From assembly GCA_017480195.1 (NCBI GenBank), contig JAFVBE010000008.1, forward strand, positions 1 through 64,000: a DNA stretch of 64,000 nt, in the 5' to 3' direction. The notes under the pieces were generated by a model. The model was not told the origin of the DNA. It ran no database searches and saw nothing but the letters and a program-made list of their open reading frames with translations. Positions within the stretch are counted from its first letter, which is position 1; each line of letters opens with the position of its first letter. Both the position numbers and the translations under genes were made by a program. This DNA comes from Lachnospiraceae bacterium (lineage in GTDB: Bacteria > Bacillota > Clostridia > Lachnospirales > Lachnospiraceae). Below, piece by piece: positions 17,141 to 25,931 of this stretch.

Positions 17141-17434
17141 TCGGTTAGATGGAGATATGTCTTTAATTTCCCTAAAAAAGTTTATAGCAGATATGAAAAG
17201 GCAGTTTTATGCCAACGATTCGCACAATTTGTGTATAAATCAGAAACGAATGGTTTGAATAAATTTGCTCAGAAATCGAGCTGTTTGAGCGAAGCGAGTT
17301 CTCGATTTCGTGCAAATTTAGAAAATCTGAGTTTACTGATTTAACAAATTGATTGCGTGTTGGCAGACTGCCTTTTCATATTTGCGTGTAAAAACCATTA
17401 ATTCAATTAAAGACATATCATACCACCTAACCGA
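17141..17434. repeat. ~294-bp nested palindromic element (core shared with 42775-42878)
   Basis: Four nested levels pair along its length: TCGGTTAG near 17141 with CTAACCGA near 17427; GATATGAAAAGGCAG near 17190 with its complement near 17370; ACAATTTGT near 17224 with ACAAATT near 17344; and an innermost AAATTTGC/GCAAATTT with GAAATCGAG/CTCGATTTC around 17270-17320. Bases 17329-17361 match 42822-42854 at 30 of 33 positions. No ORF of note lies within. It fills most of the gap from 17107 to 17530. Confidence 0.75.
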
Positions 17435-17530
17435 CCTTTTATAATTTAAAGTATGGTATTTTGCCATATTAAGTGTTATAATTATCATAACAGCAAATAG
17501 GTGTTTTTACAGCAAAAGGAGGGCATTTTT

Positions 17531-18148
17531 ATGGGTAAATCAGTTATTACTATAGGTAGGCAGTTTGGTAGCAACGGACGAGAGATAGGCAGGAAGCTGG
17601 CTGAGAAATTGGGGTATTCCTTCTATGATAAGGAATTGTTAAATGAGACAGCCAAGCAGAGCGGATTGAGTGAGTCCTTACTCAAAAGCTTAGATGAAAA
17701 GCCATCAAAGAGCTTTCTATATTCATTGGTTATGGATCCTTATAGCTATGGCTTTACAAGCACAGGCTATCATGCTAATCTTAATCAGCAGGCGTTTCAG
17801 GCTACATACGATACAATCAAAAGCATAGCAGAAGAGGGCAAATGTGTATTTGTCGGAAGATGTGCGGATTATGCATTAAGACATAATCCTGATTTAGTCA
17901 GGGTATTTATCTTTGCACCACTTGACAAGAGGATTGAGACGGTTACAAAGCGTTTTGATCTTACGGAAGATAAGGCAAGAAGTCAGATAATAAAAGAGGA
18001 TAAGGGCAGAGCGTCATATTACAATTATTATACCTCCAAGAAATGGGCTTCACTTGACAGCTACGATATTTTTGTAAACAGCAGCCTTATGAGCATAGAT
18101 AAGACGGTAGATTATATCATTGAAATGATTAACGAGATAGGAAAGTAG
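17531..18148 (+). CDS. Cytidylate kinase-like protein (Cytidylate_kin2)
   Basis: 205 residues from ATG 17531, which has AAAGGAGG 8 bases upstream; longer in-frame starts lack such a site. The N-terminus VITIGRQFGSNGREIGRKLA is the nucleotide-binding block of the family, where FGSNGREI replaces the usual P-loop. CVFVGRCADYAL and RVFIFAPLDKRIETV follow. Relatives are common stand-alone proteins in Clostridia, and it is not established that they phosphorylate CMP. A bidirectional terminator follows. Confidence 0.9.
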   Translation: MGKSVITIGRQFGSNGREIGRKLAEKLGYSFYDKELLNETAKQSGLSESLLKSLDEKPSKSFLYSLVMDPYSYGFTSTGYHANLNQQAFQATYDTIKSIAEEGKCVFVGRCADYALRHNPDLVRVFIFAPLDKRIETVTKRFDLTEDKARSQIIKEDKGRASYYNYYTSKKWASLDSYDIFVNSSLMSIDKTVDYIIEMINEIGK

Positions 18149-18158
18149 ATAATAGTTT

Positions 18159-18203
18159 AAATAAAAAGATGTGGGTTGTTTTTAAACCCACATCTTTTTA
18201 TTT
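18159..18203. terminator. Bidirectional intrinsic terminator
   Basis: A perfect 19-bp stem (18159-18177 with 18185-18203) includes A- and T-tracts at its base and the G+C core GTGGGTT/AACCCAC. It lies between the convergent kinase-like gene and the chemoreceptor gene and serves both strands. Confidence 0.85.
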
Positions 18204-18223
18204 ATGCTTTAATAGTTTTATTA

Positions 18224-19972
18224 TCAGTCTCCGTATTCCTCTTCATCATCTTCAACGGTATGACCTTCAACACTAAAGAACTGCATTAACTCGTGCATCT
18301 CGTGAGCAACTGTCTTCATCTCATGTGATGAATGGCTGATGTTCTCGAAGATTGAATTTAATTCTTCCATAGAAGCGTTTGTCTCCTGAGTTGCGGCTGC
18401 ATTCTCCTCAGAGATAGCAGACAAATCAGAGAAGGTACTGATAAGATTATTCTTAGATTCTTCAACGATACCAATATGCTCATTTATAGTATTGGCATTT
18501 GAAGTAACCTTGTTAACCTCGTCTATCATTAAGTTCATATCCTTCTTAGTAGAGTCAAGCTGCTGGCTCTGGATAAGAAACTTCTCATTTAAGTCATTTG
18601 CTATGGCAACTGTCTGACGAGACTCATTAATCAATCTGTCTACAATTTCCTTGATATGTGCTGTAGCTTCCTTGGACTGGTCAGCTAATACACGAATTTC
18701 ATCTGCAACAACTGCGAATCCACGACCTGCCTCACCGGCTCTTGCAGATTCGATAGAAGCGTTAAGTGAAAGGAGATTGGTCTGAGATGATATATTGTCA
18801 ATTAAGTCTGACATCTGTGATATATCAAGTACGGATTCGTTTGTACTCTTGATATGATTCTCGATGCCATGCATAGCTTCTACAACCTCTACATTATGAT
18901 CAATTAATACTGTAAGTGATTTTAATGAATGGTTACAAGCCTGCATCATTTCTTCAGCATATGTATTAAGCTCGTTGATATCACCTGAGATACCTGAGAT
19001 ATCATCACCAATCTTGTTAGTATCCTCAGCGGATGTCATAAGGCTTTCAGCCTGTGCAACTGCACCCTGTGAAACCTCGTCCATAGCGAGAGATACCTGT
19101 GAAGATGCCTGAGTAGCACTTCCTACGGAATCGCTAACTTCATGTGTAGCATGACGAACCTCATGTGCCATATGAAGAAGCTCGGATACAACCTGATGTA
19201 ATTCATCATCAAGACGCTTTGTACTCTGAGCTATCGTACCAAGCTCATCAGGTCTGTTCATAATTGCATCATCTATAGTAATTGATAAATCACCATTCGA
19301 TAATTCTTCAAGAGCCTGAACAATGTCGTGCATATATTTTGAAGTCTTCTTGATAGATATAATACATATAACAATTACAGCGATAATACAGATAGCACTT
19401 ATAAGAACCATACGAAGAATGTTTCCTCTTATTGTGCTGTTAAGCTCTGTTGATTCTCTACCTGCGAATATTGCACCGGCTACCTTGCCGTCTGAATTAA
19501 CATAAGGGATATAATATCCAAAGAATATCTCACCGCCGATAGTTACATCAGCAACATATACGATTTTATTGGAATTCATACATTCTTTTGCTTTTGATGC
19601 AACCTTTTCACCTGCTAATGACTTACCTGATTGGTCTGTGATAGTAGTAGCAGCAATAGTGTCACCTACTATAATTTCATAATCAATACCGGTTTTTTCT
19701 TTCATCTCAGACATGACATCACTTGTTAAAAGTTGTCCGCCCTTTGTATATGTACCATCTGCCTCAGCTGCTAAGTCACCCGGCTTTGCAACATTTAATT
19801 CCTCTAAGAATTCCTGTGAAGCAACAGATACAACCTCTTCAATCATATCCTCGTAAGCCTGACGAAGCTTGACTGAACCATAGATGGTAAGTAATGCTGC
19901 GACGATGACTACGGCTGCGATAGTGATTTTAACTTGTTTTCCTAATAGTGTTTTTTTAGATTTTTTCATCAT
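18224..19972 (-). CDS. Methyl-accepting chemotaxis protein with extracellular Cache-like domain
   Basis: 582 residues. TM1 at about 14-36, then an outside sensor domain of ~150 residues ([40 protein letters not shown]) like a single Cache module, then TM2 ([20 protein letters not shown]), a HAMP region and a long coiled coil. The conserved hairpin tip is [19 protein letters not shown] near the middle of the coil. This is a membrane chemoreceptor that signals to CheA/CheW. Hpt and REC-GGDEF-EAL genes lie immediately upstream on the same strand. Confidence 0.95.
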   Translation of the reverse strand: MMKKSKKTLLGKQVKITIAAVVIVAALLTIYGSVKLRQAYEDMIEEVVSVASQEFLEELNVAKPGDLAAEADGTYTKGGQLLTSDVMSEMKEKTGIDYEIIVGDTIAATTITDQSGKSLAGEKVASKAKECMNSNKIVYVADVTIGGEIFFGYYIPYVNSDGKVAGAIFAGRESTELNSTIRGNILRMVLISAICIIAVIVICIISIKKTSKYMHDIVQALEELSNGDLSITIDDAIMNRPDELGTIAQSTKRLDDELHQVVSELLHMAHEVRHATHEVSDSVGSATQASSQVSLAMDEVSQGAVAQAESLMTSAEDTNKIGDDISGISGDINELNTYAEEMMQACNHSLKSLTVLIDHNVEVVEAMHGIENHIKSTNESVLDISQMSDLIDNISSQTNLLSLNASIESARAGEAGRGFAVVADEIRVLADQSKEATAHIKEIVDRLINESRQTVAIANDLNEKFLIQSQQLDSTKKDMNLMIDEVNKVTSNANTINEHIGIVEESKNNLISTFSDLSAISEENAAATQETNASMEELNSIFENISHSSHEMKTVAHEMHELMQFFSVEGHTVEDDEEEYGD

Positions 19973-20008
19973 CTCGTTCCTTTCTCTTAAATTTTACTAC
20001 TAAAGTAT

Positions 20009-20037
20009 ATTATACCAAAAAATCATTCATTGCACAA
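20009..20037 (-). promoter_or_regulatory. Candidate promoter of the chemoreceptor gene
   Basis: Read on the minus strand: TTGTGC (20032-20037), a 17-base spacer and TATAAT (20009-20014), overlapping the end of the Hpt gene. The -10 box is perfect and the -35 weak. Confidence 0.4.
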
Positions 20038-20367
20038 GGCTTTTAATTTTTCTCTTTGTGACATCATCTCGGTAAGATATGTGCTGTAATCCCTGTCTTC
20101 CTTGTTACGCAGATATTCTGTCATCTCAGATACAGGGTCAGCAATAGGAGTAATGGAAAGGTTAAGTAAAACACCCTTTAAACCATGCGCTATATCGAAC
20201 GCTTTATCATAATCCTTTTCCGAAACAGCAGCCTCAAGCTTCTCAAATTCTTCTGAATCAGGAACCTTCTTAACCAGCCTTAAATATAATTCCTCTTTTC
20301 CTGCACATCTTTTCAAGGCAGTTTCGGTGTCAGCTCCAAATTCTATCATATCGTTTAATGTGAGCAT
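20023..20367 (-). CDS. Hpt (histidine phosphotransfer) domain protein
   Basis: 114 residues, a stand-alone four-helix Hpt domain. The phosphorylatable His lies in AFDIAHGLKGVLLNLSI, the H-x-L-K-G pattern of the family. It relays phosphate between a sensor kinase and a response regulator. Its ATG overlaps the stop codon of the REC-GGDEF-EAL gene (TAATG), so the two are translationally coupled; the receiver domain of that protein is the obvious partner, although this is inferred from position. Confidence 0.9.
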   Translation of the reverse strand: MLTLNDMIEFGADTETALKRCAGKEELYLRLVKKVPDSEEFEKLEAAVSEKDYDKAFDIAHGLKGVLLNLSITPIADPVSEMTEYLRNKEDRDYSTYLTEMMSQREKLKALCNE

Positions 20368-22091
20368 TATTCTTTGCCCCCTTCCTTTTTATTATCAATT
20401 AATAATTGTTCAAATTCATCGAGTGGAAGCGGCTTTGAGAAATAATATCCCTGTATTATATCGCAGCCGACACTCTTCAAAAATTCATATTGAGATTTAT
20501 CCTCGACACCCTCAGCGACGACGGGAACGGATAAAAACTCAGCTATATCCATGATAAGCTCAATCATCCTCAATGTCTTCTTGTCCTTGTGCATATTGCG
20601 GACAAACTCCATATCCATCTTAATAACATCTATCGGCATGGTTGCGAGAGTATTAAGAGAAGAGTAGCCGGCGCCAAAGTCATCAAGCTCTATGAGGAAG
20701 CCTATCTCACGTAATTCATCTATAACATCCATAAGCCTTTCCGTATCACTTGAGTATGCGGATTCGGTAATCTCCAAATGAAAATCCCCCGGCTTTAAAT
20801 CAAATTCCTTCAATAATCGTTTTATACGATTAACAATATTTGCGTCACATATATCTATCCTTGACATATTGACGGAGATTGGTATGGAATAACCGATTTC
20901 ATCCTTCCATTTTCGAATATTAGCCGCAACATCGTGCCATACAAAATGGTCAACCTTTTGGATTAAGCCGTTGTTCTCGAACAGTGGTATGAACTGCCCC
21001 GGTGATACCATACCGAATTCCGGATGCTTCCATCTGACGAGTGCTTCGGCACTTCTAAGTCTTGGTGTGTCACATTGTATATCGTACTTGGGCTGAAAGA
21101 AGACTTTGAACTGCCCGTTATCAAGTCCTTCATATATATCATGCACCAGTCTCTCAGAGAAAATGGCGTTTTTCTGGAGGTTAGAATCATAAAATGCGAT
21201 GGATTCCTGAAAATTACCTCGTATATTATTGCAGGCAATCTTGGCATAATCAAATATCTTCTCTATATCATTATCAGCCAAGTCTCTCTGATATACGCCT
21301 ATCCTGATATGTACATTGATGGAGTCGGACAGCTTTTTTAATTCATCCTTAAGCTGCCTTATAATTTGCTTGTAGTCCTCCTGATGCTCTATATATAAGA
21401 AGAATGTATCAGCCTCACCTCTTGCGGCAGTACCATCGTTATCTCTAGCATACTGATATATAGCAGCAGCTATAGTCTGTAAGACACTGTCTCCGAAATT
21501 GCGTCCGTATATCTCATTCAAAAGATGAAAACGGTCAATATTAAGAGCCACTGCGTCCATATTCTTGTCCTTATAAAAATGATTAGTTAAGGCAACATAT
21601 TCCATGAAAAATTCTTTAGTCAAAAGACCGGTCAGCTTGTCCCTTTCTACGGACTGCAGGATGGTACGATCTTCGGAAAGCTCTATAGTCCTTTTTACTC
21701 TGGCTAAGATTACATCAGGCAAATCATATGGCTTCGGAATGAAATCCGATGCGCCGATATTAAGACTTTCGACCTCGGCCTCTCGTTCGGAAGTAAGTAC
21801 AATGATAGGAATATGCTTAGTGGTTTCGTCGGTCTGTAATTTCTTAATTACGGTCCATCCGTCCATATTAGGCATAATCAAATCCAAAAGAACTGCGGAT
21901 ATGGATTGAGAATAATCCTTAATCATCTGTAGTGCTTCAATACCATCACAAGCATATAATATGTCATAGCTGTCTTCAAGAATAGCGCCCAATAGCTCGC
22001 GATTGATGGATTCATCATCAACAACCAGAACAGTACGCTTCATATCGTCAAAAAGTATAGGTCCTGATTGCTTCATTAAATTTGTACGCAT
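20367..22091 (-). CDS. REC-GGDEF-EAL protein, likely c-di-GMP phosphodiesterase
   Basis: 574 residues from ATG 22091, 7 bases after AGAAAGGA; a TTG start at 22112 is possible. Receiver domain: VLVVDDE and AVLLDLIMPNMDG with the phosphoacceptor Asp, then LTSE and KP. GGDEF domain: the signature reads RGEAD, so cyclase activity is probably lost. EAL domain: EALVRWKHPEFG, NMSRIDI, ITESAYS, LDDFGAGYSSL, IKMDMEF and VAEGVED carry the usual catalytic residues, so hydrolysis of c-di-GMP is likely. It is intracellular and probably controlled by the coupled Hpt protein. Confidence 0.93.
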   Translation of the reverse strand: MRTNLMKQSGPILFDDMKRTVLVVDDESINRELLGAILEDSYDILYACDGIEALQMIKDYSQSISAVLLDLIMPNMDGWTVIKKLQTDETTKHIPIIVLTSEREAEVESLNIGASDFIPKPYDLPDVILARVKRTIELSEDRTILQSVERDKLTGLLTKEFFMEYVALTNHFYKDKNMDAVALNIDRFHLLNEIYGRNFGDSVLQTIAAAIYQYARDNDGTAARGEADTFFLYIEHQEDYKQIIRQLKDELKKLSDSINVHIRIGVYQRDLADNDIEKIFDYAKIACNNIRGNFQESIAFYDSNLQKNAIFSERLVHDIYEGLDNGQFKVFFQPKYDIQCDTPRLRSAEALVRWKHPEFGMVSPGQFIPLFENNGLIQKVDHFVWHDVAANIRKWKDEIGYSIPISVNMSRIDICDANIVNRIKRLLKEFDLKPGDFHLEITESAYSSDTERLMDVIDELREIGFLIELDDFGAGYSSLNTLATMPIDVIKMDMEFVRNMHKDKKTLRMIELIMDIAEFLSVPVVAEGVEDKSQYEFLKSVGCDIIQGYYFSKPLPLDEFEQLLIDNKKEGGKE

Positions 22092-22268
22092 ATTTATGTC
22101 CTTTCTTACCAATATTATGAAATATTGATAAATTAGATGTCATAGAGCTACAGACATCAATTACTTATATTATGATACTTTCTGCCCAAAAAATCAATCA
22201 AAATATTACCATTTTAGTGAAAAGTTTTAATATTTTACAATCCGGATGTACCAAAAGGCATTTTTTTC

Positions 22269-22297
22269 TTGAACAAAAGTCTAAAGTACTGTAGAAT
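22269..22297 (+). promoter_or_regulatory. SigA-type promoter of carbonic anhydrase gene
   Basis: TTGAAC (22269-22274), a 17-base spacer and TAGAAT (22292-22297), followed by the ribosome-binding site GGAAGG and the ATG at 22359. Confidence 0.65.
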
Positions 22298-22358
22298 AAG
22301 CCTAAATATGTAAATTATGACCGATAGAATATATTAAGAAAAGGAAGGTATTTAAATT

Positions 22359-22946
22359 ATGGACAGTGATAATATTTTTGTTCGTTATGACATTCAGGCA
22401 GAGGCGGCAAAGCAGATACTTATAACCGGTAATCTGCATTATGTAGAAAAAAGACATACAGAGATTGAATCAACTACGGATATTCTTCTTAAGACCTCTA
22501 AGGAAGGTCAGAAGCCTTATGCAATTATAGTTACCTGCTCTGACACCAGAGTTATACCTGAGGCTATATTCTCAGCGTGCATAGGTGATTTATATGTAAT
22601 AAGAGTAGGCGGAAATGTAATCGACGACCATCAGTTAGGCAGTATTGAATACGCTGCCGAGCATCTTGGAACAGGACTTGTAGTTGTACTCGGACATACT
22701 AACTGTGATGCAGTTGAAAAAGTATTAAGCGGACATACCGGCGGATATGTGCAGTACATAACTGACGATATTAAAGCAGCCATAGGAGAGGAGAAGGAAC
22801 CTCACGAAGCAACACGCCTCAATGTAGCACATAGTTGTAAGATAATCGAAAGCAGCCTGCAGATACAGAAGGACGAGAAGGAATACGGCTTGAAGGTAAT
22901 CGGAGCGATATACGATATTGAGACAGGTAAAGTTGAGTTTTTATAA
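22359..22946 (+). CDS. Beta-class carbonic anhydrase
   Basis: 195 residues. The zinc site is complete: Cys60, Asp62 and Arg64 in TCSDTRVIPE, and His113 and Cys116 in LGHTNCDAVE. It interconverts CO2 and bicarbonate in the cytoplasm and can feed carboxylases in an anaerobe. A short gene for the class. It is transcribed on its own between the minus-strand signalling cluster and the toxin-antitoxin pair. A partial alternative, a carbonic-anhydrase-related protein without activity, is unlikely because every ligand is present. Confidence 0.94.
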   Translation: MDSDNIFVRYDIQAEAAKQILITGNLHYVEKRHTEIESTTDILLKTSKEGQKPYAIIVTCSDTRVIPEAIFSACIGDLYVIRVGGNVIDDHQLGSIEYAAEHLGTGLVVVLGHTNCDAVEKVLSGHTGGYVQYITDDIKAAIGEEKEPHEATRLNVAHSCKIIESSLQIQKDEKEYGLKVIGAIYDIETGKVEFL

Positions 22947-22971
22947 ATTTATGTTAAAAAAACAAATTTGT

Positions 22972-23010
22972 TTGAATTTTAGCTAAATTATGATATAATA
23001 TAATTAGCTA
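22972..23010 (+). promoter_or_regulatory. Promoter/operator of the Phd-PIN pair
   Basis: TTGAAT (22972-22977), a 16-base spacer and TATAAT (22994-22999). TAGCTA elements at both ends (22980-22985 and 23005-23010) flank the -10 region symmetrically; a Phd-type antitoxin could bind here to autorepress. Confidence 0.55.
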
Positions 23011-23031
23011 ATATAAAAAGGGGATGATTAT

Positions 23032-23274
23032 ATGGTTGAAGCAACGGCAACAGCAACCGAAATAAAAAATCAATTCGGCAAATATCTTCAGATGATAATA
23101 AACGGAAATGAAGTTATAATCACAAAAAACGGACAGGAAATCGGAAGAATTATTCCGAAAGAAAAAACTATTTCCTATCTAACCGACTCACTTACCGGAA
23201 TAATCAAAAGCGATTATGATTTAGATAAAGTAAGAGAGGAGAGTTTAAAATCAAAATATGAAATTAATGATTGA
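23032..23274 (+). CDS. Phd/YefM-family antitoxin
   Basis: 80 residues. The N-terminus TATEIKNQFGKYLQMIINGNEVIITKNGQEIGRIIPK is the Phd/YefM DNA-binding unit, and the C-terminal third is the disordered toxin-binding tail. AAAAGGGG precedes the ATG. It overlaps the PIN toxin gene by 17 bases, the normal order antitoxin then toxin. It should neutralise the toxin and repress its own promoter. Confidence 0.92.
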   Translation: MVEATATATEIKNQFGKYLQMIINGNEVIITKNGQEIGRIIPKEKTISYLTDSLTGIIKSDYDLDKVREESLKSKYEIND

Positions 23275-23671
23275 TACCAACATTCTCTTAGATGTCTTGC
23301 AGAAGCGTGAGCCGCATTACAAGCATTCATCAATAATATGGAAATTATGTGAGACAAAACAGGTTGAAGGATATGTTTCAACGCTGACCTTTGCAAATAT
23401 CGTATATATAATGAAACAGGAGTTATCTTTAGAGCAGATAGAAAAAGTGTTAAACAATCTTTCGCTTATATTTACTTTTACAGACCTTACTTTAAGTGAT
23501 TTAAAAAATGCAGCTTCAATGAAGTGGAAAGACTTTGAAGACTCGATACAATCCAAAACCGCAGAACGGGTTGAAGCCAATTATATAATCACAAGGAATC
23601 TGAAAGATTTTATTAATAGTAAAGTTACAGCATATTCTCCGGAAGAATTTTTATTGCGCTTTGATTTTTAA
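23258..23671 (+). CDS. PIN-domain ribonuclease toxin (VapC-like)
   Basis: 137 residues. MIDTNILLDVLQKREPHY carries the first acidic residue of the PIN site. Further acids lie in DFEDSIQSKTAE, and YIITRNLKDF resembles the C-terminal VapC segment. The active form cuts RNA with Mg2+/Mn2+. Overlap with the antitoxin gene indicates coupled translation. A terminator hairpin shared with the opposing recombinase gene follows. Confidence 0.92.
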   Translation: MKLMIDTNILLDVLQKREPHYKHSSIIWKLCETKQVEGYVSTLTFANIVYIMKQELSLEQIEKVLNNLSLIFTFTDLTLSDLKNAASMKWKDFEDSIQSKTAERVEANYIITRNLKDFINSKVTAYSPEEFLLRFDF

Positions 23672-23683
23672 AAAAATATATTC

Positions 23684-23716
23684 AAAATCCCACAGACAAA
23701 TAGCCTATGGGATTTT
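23684..23716. terminator. Bidirectional terminator-like hairpin
   Basis: AAAATCCCA (23684-23692) pairs with TGGGATTTT (23708-23716) around a 15-base loop, with T-rich ends on each side. It separates the PIN toxin gene from the convergent recombinase gene and overlaps that gene's stop codon. Confidence 0.65.
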
Positions 23717-24764
23717 ATTTTTCCCTTAGAGTAACCTTATTCCTTGCACGGCGTTTCCTGTCATCGTCCATATCGGCATAGTGTTTTCTGGTGGTATTTA
23801 CATCGCTGTGTCCTAAGACATCGGCTACAAGGTATATGTCGTCGGTTTCACGGTAAAGGTTAGTGCCGAAGGTACTACGTAGCTTATGTGGCGTAATATG
23901 TTTAAGTGGGACAGAGGATTGGGCATATTTTTTGACCATATTCTCGACTGAACGAACACTTATTCTTTTTCTGTGGCTGGAGAGGAACAGGGCATTCTCG
24001 TGACCGTCACAGGCGGTTATTTTCTTTCTTTCTTTGATATATGCCTCAAGTGGCTCGGCAGCCTCGTCACTGAAGTATACGAGGGCTTCCTTGCCGCCTT
24101 TTCGTGTGACTTTGATACACATATTCTTAAAATCTACATCATTGATATTAAGTCCGACACATTCGGATATACGGATTCCGGTACTTAACATAAGCGTTAA
24201 AAGCGCCAAATCACGAGTTTTAGACTTTTCGTGGTATTGTAGCTGCTTATCGGTGAGATTATTGCCGAATTCAACCGTATCTAAGAAGTTAGCAACCTCA
24301 TCATAATCCATACGTACAATCTGCTTGTCCTTAAGGCGTGGACGCTCAATCTTGTTAATCGGATTATTCGTAACAAGGTCATTTTTGTAAAAATAGGTAT
24401 ACATTACACTGAGTGAGCATAATTTACGCTTAATTGAGGCTTTATCGTTCGTGTAAATACGGCCGTTTTTAGAGTACTTTTGGAGATAATCCTCATAGTC
24501 CTCAATGAAAATTGCATCTAAGGACGAAAGTATATCCAAAGAAACATCCTTAGGCGAATTTAAAGGCGCATCCGTGTAAGCCTCAACAATGTATTCAAAG
24601 AAGTTCTTTATGTCACGTGCGTAGCCAAGTCTTGTACGTGAGGACTTGCTTTGCTGGATAGAACGAAAAAAATGTCGCATGTAATCCGGAAGCTCCTTAG
24701 AGATGTTCCTGATTAAATCTATGTTTTGCATATCAATTTGTTGTTGGTAAGTGGTTTCAGCCAT
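23715..24764 (-). CDS. Tyrosine recombinase (Xer/integrase type)
   Basis: 349 residues from ATG 24764, 8 bases after GGAGG. An N-terminal SAM-like core-binding domain (1-150) is followed by the catalytic domain with Arg198 (GIRISECVGL), Lys222, His293 and Arg296 (HKLRSTFG), His319 (LGHSDVNTT) and Tyr329 (HYADM), all present. It may be a chromosomal Xer-type recombinase or a stand-alone integrase; no attachment site, cargo or phage genes were seen nearby, so a resident role is more likely than a recent island. A consensus promoter lies upstream. Confidence 0.93.
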   Translation of the reverse strand: MAETTYQQQIDMQNIDLIRNISKELPDYMRHFFRSIQQSKSSRTRLGYARDIKNFFEYIVEAYTDAPLNSPKDVSLDILSSLDAIFIEDYEDYLQKYSKNGRIYTNDKASIKRKLCSLSVMYTYFYKNDLVTNNPINKIERPRLKDKQIVRMDYDEVANFLDTVEFGNNLTDKQLQYHEKSKTRDLALLTLMLSTGIRISECVGLNINDVDFKNMCIKVTRKGGKEALVYFSDEAAEPLEAYIKERKKITACDGHENALFLSSHRKRISVRSVENMVKKYAQSSVPLKHITPHKLRSTFGTNLYRETDDIYLVADVLGHSDVNTTRKHYADMDDDRKRRARNKVTLREK

Positions 24765-24797
24765 AAGAGCGCCTCCTTGTATATCATGCAACAACTC

Positions 24798-24856
24798 GCA
24801 AACAAGTTTGCTCGTTAAATTTACTATACGCTTTTTCGTAAAACCTGAGTTTTGCG
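24798..24856 (-). promoter_or_regulatory. Two palindromes in the recombinase leader
   Basis: GCAAAC-AA-GTTTGC at 24798-24811 and CGTAAAAC-CTGA-GTTTTGCG at 24837-24856. Both share a GCAAAAC-like half-site and lie just after the expected start of transcription, where a bound regulator would block the promoter. Confidence 0.45.
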
Positions 24857-24874
24857 AATAATTGGATTACTTTT

Positions 24875-24903
24875 AATATACCATATTGCACTCTTCTTGT
24901 CAA
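24875..24903 (-). promoter_or_regulatory. Consensus SigA promoter of the recombinase gene
   Basis: On the minus strand: TTGACA (24898-24903), a 17-base spacer and TATATT (24875-24880). The -35 box is perfect. It leaves a leader of about 100 bases that contains two palindromes. Confidence 0.75.
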
Positions 24904-24947
24904 GCAAAAACCGCATAAAATCTCACTTTTTTGATATTTTTTAAAGT

Positions 24948-24990
24948 AAAAAGCATAACACAAATTATCTTAAAAATGTGTTATGCTTTT
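24948..24990. terminator. Terminator after rluD
   Basis: AAAAAGCATAACACA (24948-24962) pairs with TGTGTTATGCTTTT (24977-24990) and includes the last bases of the rluD stop codon. On the minus strand the T-run follows the stem. Confidence 0.7.
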
Positions 24991-25909
24991 ATTGTTCAAG
25001 AACCTTAAGTATGGTTTTAAAATATTCAGGCAGCTCTGAATGAAATTCCATATATTCATTTGTTATCGGATGATTAAATCCAAGTACGCCTGCATGTAAT
25101 GTCTGTCCTTGTAGATTAAATTTTTTTGATTTAGTTCCGTATATTTCGTCGCCAAGCAAGGAATGGTTTATACTTGCCATATGAACCCTTATCTGATGTG
25201 TACGGCCGGTCTCTAATTTACATTCAATTAAGGACATATTATCCTTCAGGCTTTCTATAACCTTATAATGTGTTACGGCTCTTCTGCCCCTTTCATCTAT
25301 TGCCATTTTCTTCCTGTCTGTTCTGTGTCTGGCAATGGGTTTGTCTATGGTACCTTCAGATTCCTTAAAATGATTATGACATATAGCAGTATAAATTCTA
25401 TTTATATCATGGATTTTGAATTTCTCAGACATAATCCTGTGTGCTGTATCATTTTTGCAGATGACAAGCAGACCTGAGGTATCCATATCAATTCTGTGGA
25501 CAATACCCGGGCGCATAACGCCGTTTATGGTAGATAAATCCTTACAATGATACATAAGTGCATTTACGAGCGTATCATCATAATGTCCGGGTGCCGGATG
25601 GACAACCATGCCCTTGGGCTTATCTACGACAATTATATCCTTATCCTCATATACTATATTAATGGGAATATCCTTAGGAACAATCTCGATTATCTCAGGC
25701 TCAGGAATGTCAATATCGATTATATCATCTGATTTTAGCTTGTAATTTGCCTTAACAGGCTTGGAATTAACTGTAATATGTCCATTATCCAATAGCTTCT
25801 GTATATAAGCTCTTGAATGCTCAGATAATTCATCAGAAAGGAATTTATCTATTCTTATTCCGATATTTTCATTATAATTTTCATCAATTATTAAGCGTAA
25901 ATCTTCCAT
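24989..25909 (-). CDS. rluD: RluA/RluD-family 23S rRNA pseudouridine synthase
   Basis: 306 residues. An N-terminal S4 RNA-binding domain (to about residue 60) is followed by the catalytic domain. The catalytic Asp is Asp141 in VHRIDMDTSGLLV, and the C-terminal LETGRTHQIRVHMA block is intact. It isomerises uridines in 23S rRNA. It is next to lspA, as in many Firmicutes. The exact target uridines cannot be told from sequence, so the symbol is by neighbourhood and family. Confidence 0.9.
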   Translation of the reverse strand: MEDLRLIIDENYNENIGIRIDKFLSDELSEHSRAYIQKLLDNGHITVNSKPVKANYKLKSDDIIDIDIPEPEIIEIVPKDIPINIVYEDKDIIVVDKPKGMVVHPAPGHYDDTLVNALMYHCKDLSTINGVMRPGIVHRIDMDTSGLLVICKNDTAHRIMSEKFKIHDINRIYTAICHNHFKESEGTIDKPIARHRTDRKKMAIDERGRRAVTHYKVIESLKDNMSLIECKLETGRTHQIRVHMASINHSLLGDEIYGTKSKKFNLQGQTLHAGVLGFNHPITNEYMEFHSELPEYFKTILKVLEQ

Positions 25910-25931
25910 ATTTTATAACCAAAAAACATCA

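Noticed and set aside
17048..17344. 98-residue plus-strand ORF after the GNAT gene
   Set aside because: It runs from inside the GNAT gene into the palindromic element, where the frame is open by chance.
23715..24764. Integrase of a prophage or genomic island
   Set aside because: No phage, conjugation or cargo genes, no tRNA and no direct repeats were found around it.
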